Assembly (NCBI RefSeq): GCF_037126285.1
Contig: NZ_CP147012.1
Coordinates: 3,432,676-3,496,675, forward strand
Source of the DNA: Bernardetia sp. MNP-M8
GTDB lineage: Bacteria; Bacteroidota; Bacteroidia; Cytophagales; Bernardetiaceae
Direction: 5' to 3'
Length of the DNA stretch: 64,000 bases
Under the pieces are notes generated by a model. It was not told the origin of the DNA. It searched no databases and worked only from the letters and a program-made list of their open reading frames with translations. A program made the position numbers and the translations under genes. Every line of letters begins with the position of its first letter. Within the stretch, counting starts at the first letter, position 1. Positions 34,329-43,318 of this stretch are shown here, piece after piece.

Positions 34329-35750
34329 CTAACTTCTCACACTAGAACGCAAGTAAGCATGACGAATCGCTACTTCTTTTTCAATTACTTGGCAAAAACT
34401 AGCAAAAGGTTCGTGTTCATTGTCTATGAGCTTAGAAACTGTATTGAAAAACTCTGAATGTTCTTCATTTTCATATTTAGCTTCTGCTACCGAAACTTCA
34501 TATTTGCCTTCATTATACATACGAAGCGAAAGACAATCCAAATTATCATCTACTAGTACGACTGCACCACCATGAAAGGCTTGCTGCTCAACTGTATCGA
34601 CAACCCAACCTCCATCATTGTATACTTTTACAGCTTGTGGAAATCCTCCAAATGTCATCATTTTTTCAAAAGGTTTGTGAGTATGTCCAAAAATAAAGCT
34701 CAAATAAGGAGGGATTTGTCCCATTTCATCTTTCATTTGTGATAACACAGGCTTTTCAATAAAATCGGTTAATCCTGCTTTTGTTTTGTCGTCTAATACT
34801 TTATGAGGCACTCCACGTTCAGAGTTTGCAATTTTTTCAAAGACTTCTCCCAAAATCCATTTTAATGCTCCTTCTGTTGCTATTTCTTTGATTTTGTTTT
34901 TCTGCCAACGTTCTGCAATACTTTCAGATAGATTATCAGTTAGCTTTCGGACTTCTTTTGGGTCTTGCATTTTGTTATAAATTGCTTCAATATCTTTTCC
35001 TACTTCTCCAGAACGACCCATTGTCGACCAAAAAAAATCTATCCAAGCAAAATTTTCAGCTTCGATATCCCACATATCTTGAGGACGCAAACGGTCAGGA
35101 AAAATCATTGTTTTTAGGTCTGACATAAGCGTATAAAGCGATTCTATATAATGCCCGTGTGAAAAAATTACGCCTTTACTTTTATTTTCATTGGTTACAA
35201 TATAACTTGGATAGATAGTCGAAACACAAACACATGCCTCTTTCAAATGTGGTTGTCTGTGCATAATTCCATTCATAAAATAATCAGGAATGGGATTTGG
35301 GTTATACATTTTGGTAGTGTGCCAAGGAATAGGCAAATAACTATCTGGTGCTAACGTTTCAATATAATTAATATATTGGGTTTCTCTAGCTTTTTCCCAC
35401 AAATGATGGTCATGATTTCCAGGTAGAAAATGCAATTCTGTATCAAAAACCCACTCTTCTTGAGCTTTATCAGCAGGAAAAATTAGTTTGATAAACTGTT
35501 CGAAAGCCATTGCTGTTTCATTTGTATTGGAAAGAGCAAGTTCCATTATATCTCCATTCAAAATGAGTTTTGGCTTTTTTGTACCTTTTGGATTGGTTTC
35601 AGAAATAATTTTATCCATACATTTTACCCATTCTGCAAGCGTTGGACTGGGTTTTTGTGGGTCAATTCGAAAGCTATTTGGATTGACATAAGTCATCAAA
35701 CTTGAAGCAGCACCTAAATGTAGGTCAGAAACACAAACATAATTTATCAT
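34329..35750 (-). CDS. Metallophosphoesterase, 473 residues
   Basis: Calcineurin-like phosphoesterase. The blocks are VSDLHLGAASSLM (about 7-19), LILNGDIMELALS (about 64-76), LPGNHDHHLWE (about 110-120), VIFSHGHYIESLY (about 205-217) and FIFGHTHKPFEK (about 370-381). GNHDHH and GHTHKPF place it in the same superfamily as the two other phosphoesterases here, but it is much larger and carries an inserted helical region (about 220-350). It has no signal peptide. The role could be UDP-sugar or lipid-head-group hydrolysis (LpxH-like), but no key residues decide that. Monocistronic. Confidence 0.85.
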   Translation of the reverse strand: MINYVCVSDLHLGAASSLMTYVNPNSFRIDPQKPSPTLAEWVKCMDKIISETNPKGTKKPKLILNGDIMELALSNTNETAMAFEQFIKLIFPADKAQEEWVFDTELHFLPGNHDHHLWEKARETQYINYIETLAPDSYLPIPWHTTKMYNPNPIPDYFMNGIMHRQPHLKEACVCVSTIYPSYIVTNENKSKGVIFSHGHYIESLYTLMSDLKTMIFPDRLRPQDMWDIEAENFAWIDFFWSTMGRSGEVGKDIEAIYNKMQDPKEVRKLTDNLSESIAERWQKNKIKEIATEGALKWILGEVFEKIANSERGVPHKVLDDKTKAGLTDFIEKPVLSQMKDEMGQIPPYLSFIFGHTHKPFEKMMTFGGFPQAVKVYNDGGWVVDTVEQQAFHGGAVVLVDDNLDCLSLRMYNEGKYEVSVAEAKYENEEHSEFFNTVSKLIDNEHEPFASFCQVIEKEVAIRHAYLRSSVRS

Positions 35751-35893
35751 TGTAATAAGGTAGTTAAGTAATTGAATGCTAATTTTATTTTCCTTGTAAA
35801 ATCCAAAAATAAAATGAGTTTTGCAAGATTTTGAGTGAAGTCATTTCTTATAGATTTTTTTCGATAAAAATTAGATTTTTAATGAAAAAATAC

Positions 35894-35922
35894 TTGTTTT
35901 TTGATAGAAAGCCGTATCTTTG
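35894..35922 (+). promoter_or_regulatory. Bacteroidetes-type promoter of yceD-rpmF
   Basis: TTG (35894-35896), an 18-base spacer, then TATCTTTG (35915-35922), a full match to TAnnTTTG. The site is 28 bases upstream of the GTG start, so the leader is short. Confidence 0.7.
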
Positions 35923-35949
35923 TGGTCTTAATCAAAAAGTTAAAATCAA

Positions 35950-36624
35950 GTGAAAGACTTACGCACTTTCGAAATTGACATTATTGCGCTCAAATTAGGT
36001 TCGCATTCTTTTACATTCAAATTAGACAATGAATTCTTTGCTTATGTCAAGGAGCATCTAAATGGATTTATTGAAAAAGGAGATTGTAATGCAGAAGTCA
36101 TTCTCGAAAAAAACGAACAACTTATTCGTGCTACTTTAATTATTGACGGTACTGTAGAGCTGGTCTGTGACCGTTCTTTAGACGAGTTTGATTATGAAGT
36201 AGATGTCGAAGATACAATTCTCTATAAATATAGTGAGGAAGAGCGAGAACTTACTGAAGAGATTGTTTTGATAACTCGTAGAACACCAAGCATTAATGTA
36301 GGTGAGCTTTTGTATGAGTTTTTGATGTTGGATATTCCAATGAAGAAGTTGCACCCTCGTTTTTGGGAGGAAGAAGATGGATATTCGGATGATGATTCAG
36401 ATGAATATACAGAAAGTGGAGATTTGGATAATTTGGATGACGAAGAGTCAGACAAAAAAGCAAAAAAAATCAATTTCATTTACTCTTCTGAAACAGATAA
36501 AAAATCAGAGGACAAATCAGGAGATAAAAAGGATAGTAAGAATAAAACTACACCTTCTTCTGAAGACGAAAAAATAGACCCACGTTGGAGTATTTTGAAA
36601 AACTTAAAGAATAATCAAAATTAG
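35950..36624 (+). CDS. YceD/DUF177 family protein upstream of L32
   Basis: A 224-residue protein. The core matches the bacteroidal YceD family: LIIDGTVELVCDRSLDEFDYEVDV and INVGELLYEFLMLDIPMKKLHP. Members are involved in 23S rRNA or ribosome-related processing and are found next to rpmF; the mechanism is not established. The last ~70 residues form an acidic, then mixed-charge tail (DSDEYTESGDLDNLDDEES and KKSEDKSGDKKD), longer than in many homologues. Start is GTG (GTG AAA GAC), at the right distance from the promoter. The next gene, L32, follows 177 bases later. Confidence 0.9.
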   Translation: MKDLRTFEIDIIALKLGSHSFTFKLDNEFFAYVKEHLNGFIEKGDCNAEVILEKNEQLIRATLIIDGTVELVCDRSLDEFDYEVDVEDTILYKYSEEERELTEEIVLITRRTPSINVGELLYEFLMLDIPMKKLHPRFWEEEDGYSDDDSDEYTESGDLDNLDDEESDKKAKKINFIYSSETDKKSEDKSGDKKDSKNKTTPSSEDEKIDPRWSILKNLKNNQN

Positions 36625-36801
36625 ATTTTTGATGTTTTTCAAGATATAGAAACAGGTCTTTAAAAATATTGTTGAACCTTAAATAGAAAGATATAGATGA
36701 GAAAAAAAGTGAAAATAGAGAGAAAACTAGCTTTTAATTCTGTTTTTACACAAAAAATTTTCATCTTTGCAGTCTTTCTTTAAAAATTTAGTAAAAATCT
36801 T

Positions 36802-37014
36802 ATGGCACATCCTAAAAGTCGAATTTCTACAACACGCCGTGATAAGCGTCGTACGCACCACAAATGTGAGGCTAAATCAATCTCTATTTGTCCAACTACA
36901 GGCGAGGCGCATTTGATGCACCGTGCTTATTATCACGAAGGTAATCTTTATCTTAAAGGTAAAATGATTGCAGAATTTGCAAAAGAAGTAGTAGTAGATG
37001 AAGACGAAGATTAA
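36802..37014 (+). CDS. rpmF: 50S ribosomal protein L32
   Basis: A 70-residue protein with MAHPKSRISTTRRDKRRTHHKCEAKSISICPTTGE compressed here, the unmistakable N-terminal L32 pattern (AHPK..S..RRDKRRTHHK). It belongs to the large ribosomal subunit near the peptidyl transferase centre. The two cysteines suggest loss of the full four-cysteine zinc ribbon, as in many bacteria. It sits in the conserved yceD-rpmF pair. A weak TAnnTTTG-like box (CATCTTTG at 36762-36769) just upstream suggests it also has its own promoter. Confidence 0.97.
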   Translation: MAHPKSRISTTRRDKRRTHHKCEAKSISICPTTGEAHLMHRAYYHEGNLYLKGKMIAEFAKEVVVDEDED

Positions 37015-37047
37015 TATCTAGTCCTTATTTTATTATCTCAAGAAGCT

Positions 37048-37093
37048 AACCTTATTTTTTATTGAAACAAAACAATAGAAAATAAGGTTTTTT
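37048..37093 (+). terminator. Terminator after rpmF
   Basis: AACCTTATTTT (37048-37058) pairs with AAAATAAGGTT (37079-37089), then a T-run. The loop is about 20 bases. Confidence 0.8.
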
Positions 37094-37140
37094 TGTGGAT
37101 TCTAGTTTTTTAAAATTACTTACCATTTCTTTAAATTAAA

Positions 37141-38043
37141 ATGCTCAAAATTGCTTTTGCTCCTATTTATGCACATCCATTACCTCAAAGTCATCGTTTT
37201 CCAATGGAAAAGTATAATTTGTTACCCAAACTACTTCTTGAGGAAGGAACTATAATCCAAGAAAATTTTTTTGAAGCAATCCCTATTTCAGAAGAAAAAA
37301 TTCTCAGAGCACATACTTTAGAGTATTGGAACAAATTAAAAAATGTTTCTATAACACGAAAAGAAGAACGATTGATTGGTTTTCCAATCTCTAAAAGGCT
37401 AATCAGGAGAGAAATTACAATTGCAGGAGGAACAATCCAAAATACAGAATTTGCCTTGAAATATGGTATTAGTATGAACATTGCAGGAGGAACACATCAT
37501 TCTTTTACCGAACATGGAGAAGGTTTTTGTCTTCTAAATGATATTGCCTTAGGGGCATATCATTTGATGGACGAGCATAATTTTGATAAAATTTTGGTGG
37601 TAGATTTGGATGTGCATCAAGGAAATGGAACAGCAGAAATTTTTGAGAATGAAAAAAGAGTTTTTACTTTTAGTATGCATGGGGCAAAAAATTATCCTTA
37701 CAAAAAAGAAAAATCAGACTTAGACATTGAGCTAGAAGATGGGACAGATGATAAAACCTATTTAAAAATTTTAAAAGAAACTTTACCCAAACTTATCGAA
37801 GAACAAGAACCTCAATTTATATTTTTTCAATCAGGTGTAGATATACTTGAAACTGATAAATTAGGGCGTTTGGGAATGACTTTACAAGGCTGCCGAGAAC
37901 GAGATTTGTTTGTTTTTGAGCAGTGTAAAAAGAACACTATTCCTGTGTGTGTCAGTATGGGAGGAGGATATTCACCAAATATTACTGATATTGTAGAAGC
38001 TCATGCAAATACATATAGATTGGCTCAAGAAATTTATTTTTAA
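37141..38043 (+). CDS. Histone-deacetylase-like (class IV) hydrolase
   Basis: A 300-residue HDAC-fold protein. The catalytic signatures are GGTHHSF (about 117-123), DLDVHQGNGTAEIF (about 153-166), QSGVDILETDKLGRLG (about 235-250) and SMGGGYSPN (about 275-283). These give the zinc ligands Asp and His and the charge-relay His pair. Bacterial members deacetylate polyamines, acetoin-type or acyl-lysine substrates. The class IV (HDAC11-like) flavour and a start directly at MLKIAFAPIY suggest a soluble enzyme. No neighbour indicates the substrate. Confidence 0.9.
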   Translation: MLKIAFAPIYAHPLPQSHRFPMEKYNLLPKLLLEEGTIIQENFFEAIPISEEKILRAHTLEYWNKLKNVSITRKEERLIGFPISKRLIRREITIAGGTIQNTEFALKYGISMNIAGGTHHSFTEHGEGFCLLNDIALGAYHLMDEHNFDKILVVDLDVHQGNGTAEIFENEKRVFTFSMHGAKNYPYKKEKSDLDIELEDGTDDKTYLKILKETLPKLIEEQEPQFIFFQSGVDILETDKLGRLGMTLQGCRERDLFVFEQCKKNTIPVCVSMGGGYSPNITDIVEAHANTYRLAQEIYF

Positions 38044-38407
38044 CAAAGTAGAGCTTTCAAAAAGCTATTCGCTTAGGAACAATTACGAATTAAAAATTAC
38101 GAATTACGAATTTAATGCATTGATTTTCAGTAAGTTATTTGTTGTAAAATAGTTGTTTATTTAATTTCTATTAGTTATCAAATTTTATGTCGTTATTTCT
38201 TTGGTATACTATATCTGACCGATTTATCAATTCTAAATCTCAATAAGTTTGAATACAGGATTTAGTTTTGTGCTAATTTTCTACTAAAACAAAATGAAAC
38301 AATTTTATTTTGAAAACTGCTCTTATTTTTCAAACTTTGGATAAAATATAATCTTTTTACTCAGATTATAAAAAAGTTACAAACAAACACGTAAATAAAC
38401 ATTAAAA
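38044..38407. repeat. Spacer with tandem AATTACGAATT words
   Basis: AATTACGAATT occurs at 38081-38091 and 38095-38105, with an overlapping ATTACGAATTT at 38103-38113. The rest of the 364-base spacer is AT-rich filler. No gene was seen. An AGCTTT/AAAGCT hairpin just after the HDAC stop may be a weak terminator. Confidence 0.5.
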
Positions 38408-39103
38408 ATGAATAAAGTCTATCCCAACGCAGAGGCTGCCCTTGAAGGCATTGAAGACAACATGACACTTATGTTAGGTGGTTTTGGTCTTTGTGGAATT
38501 CCTGAAAATTCTATTACTGCCCTTGTTAAAAGTGGCGTAAAAGGTCTTACTTGTATCTCAAATAATGCAGGTGTAGATGATTTTGGTATTGGACTTATGC
38601 TCCAAAAACGCCAAGTAAAGAAAATGATTTCTTCGTATGTAGGAGAAAATGCCGAATTTGAAAGACAACTTCTATCAGGCGAATTAGAAGTAGATTTAAT
38701 CCCACAAGGAACTCTAGCCGAAAGATGCCGAGCTGGTGGCGCAGGAATTCCTGCATTTTTTACGCCAGCAGGATTTGGAACAGAAGTAGCCGAAGGCAAA
38801 GAAACTAGAGAATACAATGGTAAAATGTATGTTTTGGAGGAAGCTCTTTATGCAGATTTTGCTTTTGTAAAAGCGTGGAAAGGTGACAAGCAAGGAAACC
38901 TTATTTTCAAAGGAACAGCCAGAAATTTTAATCCAATGATGGCAATGGCTGGAAAAATTACGGTTGTAGAAGTAGAAGAATTGGTAGAAAATGGAGAATT
39001 AGACCCTAATTTTATCCATACCCCAGGAATTTTTGTACAACGCATTTTTGAAGGAAAGAATTATGAAAAACGTATTGAAAAGCGTACAGTTAATGAAAAA
39101 TGA
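38408..39103 (+). CDS. scoA: CoA transferase subunit A (3-oxoacid type)
   Basis: A 231-residue alpha subunit of succinyl-CoA:3-oxoacid CoA transferase. It carries [17 protein letters not shown] (about 19-35), [36 protein letters not shown] and a late [18 protein letters not shown]. With the beta subunit it moves CoA from succinyl-CoA to acetoacetate, activating ketone bodies or related acids. The start ATG and length fit family norms. The beta subunit starts about 97 bases downstream, so they share a transcript through a repeat-bearing gap. Confidence 0.93.
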   Translation: MNKVYPNAEAALEGIEDNMTLMLGGFGLCGIPENSITALVKSGVKGLTCISNNAGVDDFGIGLMLQKRQVKKMISSYVGENAEFERQLLSGELEVDLIPQGTLAERCRAGGAGIPAFFTPAGFGTEVAEGKETREYNGKMYVLEEALYADFAFVKAWKGDKQGNLIFKGTARNFNPMMAMAGKITVVEVEELVENGELDPNFIHTPGIFVQRIFEGKNYEKRIEKRTVNEK

Positions 39104-39175
39104 TGAATTGAGAATGGTAAATTATGAAAGAATTACTATTCTAGTATCATTTATAAATTAGTTTCTCAATTATCA
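39101..39175. repeat. Inverted AT-rich repeat between scoA and scoB
   Basis: TGATGAATTGAGAA (39101-39114) is mirrored by TTCTCAATTATCA (39163-39175) with one base indel. This is the same style of AT-rich inverted spacer as at 910-1010. It lies inside the scoAB transcript. Confidence 0.5.
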
Positions 39176-39200
39176 ATTTTCAACTATCAATTAAAATATT

Positions 39201-39854
39201 ATGTTAGATAAATTTGGAATCGCAAAACGCATTGCACAAGAGTTGCAAGATGGTTTTTATGTCAATTTAGGAATCGGAATTCCTACTCTAGTTTCTAATT
39301 ATGTACCAAAAGGAATTGATGTAGTTCTTCAATCTGAAAATGGGCTTTTAGGAATGGGACCTTATCCAACCGAAGAAAATGTTGATGCAGACCTTATCAA
39401 TGCAGGAAAAGAAACGGTTACAACACTTGCAGGTTCTTCAATTTTTGATTCTTCTATGAGCTTTGCCATGATTCGTGGTGGACATGTCGATTTGACTGTT
39501 TTGGGAGCTATGGAAGTTTCTGAAAATGGAGATATTGCCAACTGGAAAATTCCTAAAGTAATGGTAAAAGGAATGGGGGGGGCAATGGATTTGGTAGCTT
39601 CTGCTCAAAATATCATTGTTGCTATGATGCACACCAACAAAAAAGGAGAATCAAAAATCTTGAAAAAATGTAGCTTGCCTATTACAGGATTAAATTGTGT
39701 CAAAAAAATTGTTACTAATTTGGCTGTTTTGGATGTTACAGAGGAAGGGTTTGTTTTGCGTGAACGTGCGCCAAATGTAAGTGTAGAAGAAATTAAGGCT
39801 GCAACAGAAGGGAAATTGATTATTCCTGATAATGTGCCTGAAATGAAGATATAA
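39201..39854 (+). CDS. scoB: CoA transferase subunit B (3-oxoacid type)
   Basis: A 217-residue beta subunit. The catalytic glutamate lies in [14 protein letters not shown] (about 50-63), and [23 protein letters not shown] plus [15 protein letters not shown] are family hallmarks. The GMGGAMD codons include a run of eight G (39575-39582 area), rare in this AT-rich sequence. It completes the enzyme with scoA. A palindrome at 39862-39896 follows the stop and may end transcription; an almost identical palindrome stands after sprA. Confidence 0.93.
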   Translation: MLDKFGIAKRIAQELQDGFYVNLGIGIPTLVSNYVPKGIDVVLQSENGLLGMGPYPTEENVDADLINAGKETVTTLAGSSIFDSSMSFAMIRGGHVDLTVLGAMEVSENGDIANWKIPKVMVKGMGGAMDLVASAQNIIVAMMHTNKKGESKILKKCSLPITGLNCVKKIVTNLAVLDVTEEGFVLRERAPNVSVEEIKAATEGKLIIPDNVPEMKI

Positions 39855-39861
39855 TTAGTAT

Positions 39862-39896
39862 TAAACCTATAAGGTTTTCAGAACCTTATAGGTTTA
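39862..39896. repeat. Palindrome after scoB (twin of 58052-58085)
   Basis: AAACCTATAAGGTT (39863-39876) pairs with AACCTTATAGGTTT (39882-39895), extended by one T-A pair. The loop TTCAG is almost the same as in the 58 kb copy. It may end transcription, though the following T-tract is interrupted (ATTTATTTA). Confidence 0.75.
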
Positions 39897-39920
39897 TTTA
39901 ATAAACTACTCAAAAAATCC

Positions 39921-41153
39921 ATGAAAAATATTCTTATACTAATTTTTGTTGCTTTATTCTTATTGCAAGGTTGTTATATACCAAACTCTAATAATAGTGA
40001 AAGTCAATTAGTAGATAAAAATTACGAAGAAAATATAAATGAAGAACGTGAAAATAAAGGTAGTACAAAAGTAAAAATTTCAAGTACAGAAAAAACAATA
40101 CAAGAAAAATATAACTCTATACAGGATAGACTTATTCTCCCTTCTTTTAAAAGTCAATTATCTTGGCACACAGATGGAGACAAAACAGGTAGACACCATT
40201 ATATGAAACCATCTTCTTATGATATGATGCCTAATGAAAATATTGCTCATAAAAGTATTGAAGAAGCATTGAAAAATCCTTTGGAAGTTGTTTACTTATT
40301 TTTAAGTAATCAAAAAATGAGAAAGTTACCAAAGGAGATTGTTCAGCTCCAAAATGTGGAACGTATTGAGTTCATGGAGGAAAGTTTTCAAGACCTAAGT
40401 AATGATTTTGAACTTTTAGCTCAGTTGCCTAAACTAAAATATTTAGGGTTTAATGGGTGTGATTTGAGGTCTTTCCCTTCTACAATTTCTAAACTTAGAA
40501 ACTTAGAAGTCCTCACTTTCCATAGGAGTAATCTACCTTCTTTACCAAATGAGATTTGTAATTTAGAAAACTTACTTGATCTATACTTATATAATAATCG
40601 CACTTTCTCAAAACTTCCTGATAGCATAGGCAAACTCAAAAATTTAGAAGTTTTAGGAGTAGCAGGGACAAGTTTAAAAACATTTCCAGAATCTATCGGT
40701 GATTGTGATAGGCTTCTTCATATCACTGCCAATGCTTGTAAACTAGAAAAATTACCAAACTCTTTTGGAAATTTAAAAAATCTATTCTTTATCAATTTTG
40801 GATATAATAAAATAAAAGAATTACCCGAAACTTTTGGTAATTTGAAAAGACTTAGAATAGCTTGGTTAGGGCATAATAAATTAAAATCTTTACCTGAAAA
40901 TTTTAGTAAACTAGATAATTTGATTACCTGCAGTTTGACAGGGAATAAGTTTACAGAGTTTCCTATGCAGCTTTTAGAGCTTAAAAATCTCTTGGGAATC
41001 ACTCTTAATGAAAATCAATTTAACTACATTCCTTTGGAAGTTGCAGAGATGAAATACGTCGACCAAATTCTTTTTGATTCTGTCGATATTCGTCAAAGTA
41101 ATTTAGACAGTATTGCTGTTTTGAATCCAAACATAAGATTGTGGAAACAATAG
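39921..41153 (+). CDS. Leucine-rich-repeat lipoprotein
   Basis: A 410-residue protein with a short leader ending in LLQGCY, a lipobox, so it is lipid-anchored. After a low-complexity spacer (residues about 22-60), at least ten leucine-rich repeats run from about residue 120 to 400, each like LKNLEVLGVAGTSLKTFPESIG. The pattern LxxLxxLxLxxNxLxxLP is the plain bacterial LRR. It probably binds a surface or periplasmic partner. Such proteins are common in Bacteroidetes, and no catalytic motif is seen. Confidence 0.9.
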   Translation: MKNILILIFVALFLLQGCYIPNSNNSESQLVDKNYEENINEERENKGSTKVKISSTEKTIQEKYNSIQDRLILPSFKSQLSWHTDGDKTGRHHYMKPSSYDMMPNENIAHKSIEEALKNPLEVVYLFLSNQKMRKLPKEIVQLQNVERIEFMEESFQDLSNDFELLAQLPKLKYLGFNGCDLRSFPSTISKLRNLEVLTFHRSNLPSLPNEICNLENLLDLYLYNNRTFSKLPDSIGKLKNLEVLGVAGTSLKTFPESIGDCDRLLHITANACKLEKLPNSFGNLKNLFFINFGYNKIKELPETFGNLKRLRIAWLGHNKLKSLPENFSKLDNLITCSLTGNKFTEFPMQLLELKNLLGITLNENQFNYIPLEVAEMKYVDQILFDSVDIRQSNLDSIAVLNPNIRLWKQ

Positions 41154-41230
41154 TATATTTTAATGAGCTAAATTACTACATTTGCTATACGAACATATAC
41201 CTCTGATAAGTTTAAAAGAAAGAAAATTCA

Positions 41231-42742
41231 ATGAAAGAAAAATCAGTCGAACCATTACGCCCTCTTGTGCTTCTTTTTTATATTACTTGTATTTCGCTCG
41301 TAATAATGGTGCTTTCGCCTGTCGAAATTCCTATGAGTGAGAGTTTTACAATGAATGTTTTTACGCTTGATGATTTAAGTCCACTTCCTGATACAACCAA
41401 AAAGGAACTTGATTTTATTGCAGATATTCAGAGTAAAGTAGAAAATGCAGAAACTGTTCTTGTCGATACATTAGATTTTTCAGATGAAGACTCATTAAAT
41501 TATGTCCAAGTAGAAGATACTGTTTTGCAAGAAGAGCGTTATGAGCCAGTTGTTCCTGCTCGTCAGGCAATAGAATTTCCACCCAACAATCCTGATGCGC
41601 TCAATGCTTTTTTTGCTTCTTTGCAATCTCTTTCTAAAAAGCCTAATCTGATTCGAATTCTTCATTATGGAGATTCACAGATTGAAGGCGACCGTATTAG
41701 TTCCTATTTAAGAGAACGTTTTCAACATCGTTTTGGAGGTTGTGGTGTGGGACTTGTTCCTGTGTATGTACGTGGAAATGTACGTGCTACACTTTTTACT
41801 AGTTATTCTCCCAATTGGACAAAATATGCTTATATAGACCAAAAGAAAAATCCTCGTCATAATAAATTAGGACTTCTGACAGAATACGATCGTTTTACAA
41901 ATCCTACTGCTCATGACGATTCTCTGCATTCAGAAATGAAACACGCTTGGGTTCGTTTTACTGATCCAAAACTAGGACACAAAAAAGCGACAACTATTGA
42001 AAATGTAAAATTTATTTATCGTTCTCCATCTGCACCTTTGGCTTTTCAACTCAACTTGAATGGAGATGAAGTAATTGATAAATTAGACCTTCCAACAAAT
42101 GAAAATTTGGCTATTCATAAAGTTCCTTTAAAAACTAATTTTAATAAAATACAGGTTCATTTGGGAAGTAAAGGAAATCCTGAAATTTTGGGAGTTGCTT
42201 TTGATTGTAATACAGGGGTTGCTTTGGATAATGTTTCTATTCGTGGAAGTTCGGGTTTTGAGATTCCTCGCATGAATCGTGATTTTATGAAGCAACAAGT
42301 AGAAGCTCTTCAAGTAAAGTTGATTGTTGTACAGTTTGGTGTCAACATTAGTGGAGAAGGGAATTATAGTCTTTCATATTATGAAAGAATGTTTTATCGT
42401 CAGTATAATTATTTAAAATCTTTGCATCCTGATGCTTGTGTTTTGGTGGTAAGTGTTTCGGATAGAGCCAGAAAAAAAGGAACTCATTTTGAATCATATC
42501 CAAGTGTAGAAGTAATCAGACAAGCTCAAAAGAATGCAGCTATGAAAGCAGGATGTGCATTTTGGGATTTGCGTGATGCTATGGGAGGTCAAAATTCGAT
42601 GAGTTCTTGGGTAAATAATAAACCTTCATTAGCTCAAAGTGATTATACACATTTTAATGCAAGAGGCGCAAAACTAGTAGGCGAAATGCTTTACAATGCT
42701 CTCAATAATGCCTATGATGATTATAAAAAGCAAGTTCAGTAA
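41231..42742 (+). CDS. SGNH/GDSL-type hydrolase, membrane-anchored
   Basis: A 503-residue protein with one N-terminal transmembrane segment (about 10-28). A spacer follows, then block I with the catalytic serine, HYGDSQIEGDRI (near residue 145), a conserved VVQFGVNISGEG block (near 360) and the last block DYTHFNARGAKLVGEML, giving the Asp-x-x-His pair. It should hydrolyse esters, such as acetyl groups on wall or lipid sugars, on the periplasmic side. Such genes often stand beside an MBOAT O-acyltransferase, but here the downstream neighbour is an IS fragment, so a partner may have been lost or moved. Confidence 0.82.
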   Translation: MKEKSVEPLRPLVLLFYITCISLVIMVLSPVEIPMSESFTMNVFTLDDLSPLPDTTKKELDFIADIQSKVENAETVLVDTLDFSDEDSLNYVQVEDTVLQEERYEPVVPARQAIEFPPNNPDALNAFFASLQSLSKKPNLIRILHYGDSQIEGDRISSYLRERFQHRFGGCGVGLVPVYVRGNVRATLFTSYSPNWTKYAYIDQKKNPRHNKLGLLTEYDRFTNPTAHDDSLHSEMKHAWVRFTDPKLGHKKATTIENVKFIYRSPSAPLAFQLNLNGDEVIDKLDLPTNENLAIHKVPLKTNFNKIQVHLGSKGNPEILGVAFDCNTGVALDNVSIRGSSGFEIPRMNRDFMKQQVEALQVKLIVVQFGVNISGEGNYSLSYYERMFYRQYNYLKSLHPDACVLVVSVSDRARKKGTHFESYPSVEVIRQAQKNAAMKAGCAFWDLRDAMGGQNSMSSWVNNKPSLAQSDYTHFNARGAKLVGEMLYNALNNAYDDYKKQVQ

Positions 42743-42880
42743 AAAGTAGGAACAAATCGTATTGCGAAACAAAAAACATTTATACATTCCTATTTTTTGA
42801 GTTTGATAATTGACTGAACCTACTTTCCAGTAGCCTTTTGCTCCTCTAAAAGTAGGATTTCTAATTTCATATTTTAACCG

Positions 42881-42906
42881 TAAACGAGGCTTGAAGCCGT
42901 CGTTTA
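42881..42906. repeat. Palindrome at the IS982 fragment edge
   Basis: TAAACGA-GGCTT pairs with AAGCC-G-TCGTTTA, with one bulged G. The IS fragment's shared sequence begins at 42903, inside the right arm. The core GGCTTGAAGCC resembles the core of the 4954-4989 palindrome. Confidence 0.65.
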
Positions 42907-43307
42907 GGAGAGGTAATGGCTTTTGAAATTACAGCAGCAAATAAGGCTGATAATAACCACAATCTACTCAAAAATTTATTAAAAAATTTGAAAGGAAATT
43001 GCTTTGGTGATAAAGGGTATTTGACAAAACTTTGGGAACAACTCTATGAAAAGGGACTTAAAATGATAACTAAAACAAAAAAAAATATGAAGAATCAACT
43101 CATCACATTGAAAGAAAAATACACACTTAGAAAAAGAGCCATTATTGAATCTGTAAATGATATTTTAATTTCCGTTTTTGACGTAGAACATTCTAGACAT
43201 AGGAAGCCTATAAACGCATTTACGCATATGGCAGCTACAATAGTAGCTTATCATTTCTACCCAGAAAAACCTAGAATATTTGTACCTAAATAATACCGAG
43301 TTCACGT
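42903..43307 (+). mobile_element. Truncated IS982-family element (3' part)
   Basis: The sequence from TTTAGGAGAGGTAATGG to the terminal CCGAGTTCACGT (43296-43307) matches the 3' part of the intact element at 58111-59160, in inverted orientation. It retains one terminal inverted repeat but lacks the 5' end. The breakpoint lies in the palindrome at 42881-42906. Confidence 0.9.
42916..43293 (+). pseudogene. Truncated IS982 transposase (C-terminal 125 residues)
   Basis: The predicted 125 residues are the same as the last 125 of the intact 302-residue transposase at 58125-59033, from MAFEITAANKAD to the end. The apparent ATG is just the internal Met. The N-terminal half with the catalytic D is missing, so it is inactive. 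The identity shows a recent event. Confidence 0.92.
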
Positions 43308-43318
43308 TAAATAATAAA

